A stretch of DNA of 64,000 nt from WHSW01 sp963781265 (GTDB lineage: Bacteria > Actinomycetota > Thermoleophilia > Solirubrobacterales > 70-9), in contig CAWAFH010000018.1 in NCBI GenBank assembly GCA_963781265.1, positions 1 through 64,000 of the forward strand, given 5' to 3'. The notes beneath the pieces are model-generated. The model did not search any database. It saw only the letters and a list, made by a program, of their open reading frames with translations, and had not been told where the DNA came from. The translations under genes were made by a program, and so were the position numbers. Position 1 is the first letter of the stretch, and the number at the start of each line of letters is the position of its first letter. Below are positions 63,967-64,000 of the stretch, piece by piece.

Positions 63967-64000
63967 TCCTCGCCGGCTACCGCCACCGCCCCGGCAACCA
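63963..64000 (+). CDS. Start of a gene cut by the window end
   Basis: ATG 63963 overlaps the previous stop. Only about 12 residues are visible (MILAGYRHRPGN). The Y-R-H-R-P-G-N opening reminds me of BtrH_N-type cysteine-peptidase-like proteins, but this is too short to judge. Confidence 0.5.
   Translation, partial: MILAGYRHRPGN

Overview
This 64 kb window looks like one contig made of three unrelated pieces of DNA. Bases 1 to about 7190 have moderate GC and read as Chloroflexota-like. They hold extracytoplasmic multiheme cytochrome lipoproteins, a class A penicillin-binding protein with a long Thr/Pro tail, a DedA membrane protein and an SH3-domain protein with a Thr/Pro linker. A short, visibly AT-rich piece (about 7190-7700; a sample line at 7261 counts 22 G+C in 60) carries the start of an unrelated lipoprotein. 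From about 7704 to the end the DNA is very GC-rich (line 8041 counts 49 G+C in 60) and is a normal chromosomal stretch of a high-GC actinobacterium. Thermoleophilia/Solirubrobacterales is my best guess, from gene content: lhr-nei, DUF2342 metalloprotease, PAC2, a receiver/thioredoxin-reductase fusion, Mrp without CxxC, actinobacterial-type IleS and an AfsR-like regulator. The join falls inside lhr, whose helicase half is missing, so assembly or amplification chimerism is more likely than natural transfer.

Layout of the actinobacterial part. 7.7-14.5 kb: DNA repair (lhr fragment, nei), an aldehyde dehydrogenase/DUF779 pair divergent from a Crp-type regulator with a 21-bp palindrome between them, pcm, and ASCH and SRPBCC proteins. 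14.6-16.7 kb: groES-groEL behind a CIRCE element, closed by a strong terminator. 16.7-25 kb: redox and Fe-S functions (7Fe ferredoxin, Mrp, TrxR-like fusion), a basic histone-like protein, a DUF2342 zincin and an inositol-phosphatase-like enzyme. 25-36.4 kb: a UvrD-like helicase/nuclease, PAC2, a YhaM-like exonuclease, a split TSUP transporter, trehalose-phosphatase, a MarR-MFS pair, PolX and a DPM1-like transferase. 36.5-45.6 kb: thioredoxin, sugar epimerase-like and glycosyltransferase genes, IleS, a CGNR regulator, fumarase, MsrA and small secreted proteins. 45.7-51 kb: a 1198-residue AfsR/SARP-like regulator, a globin remnant and a succinate-semialdehyde-type dehydrogenase. 51-58.6 kb: SpoIID, GreA, an RTX-repeat protein, an AttH/CrtC-like protein, PhoD and a lytic transglycosylase fusion. 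58.6-62.8 kb: a tight minus-strand operon for membrane phospholipids (small TM protein, DAG kinase, phospholipase-D-type synthase, PAP2) ending in ychF. The window closes with a multipass membrane protein and the start of a further gene.

Several reading frames are broken by single-base slips in otherwise conserved proteins: the cytochrome (at least eight), otsB, the MFS transporter, ileS, the RTX protein and probably the DPM1-like gene. This pattern points to uncorrected indels in the assembly rather than gene decay. I saw no rRNA, tRNA, CRISPR array, insertion sequence or phage gene. No intergenic gap exceeds about 250 bases.
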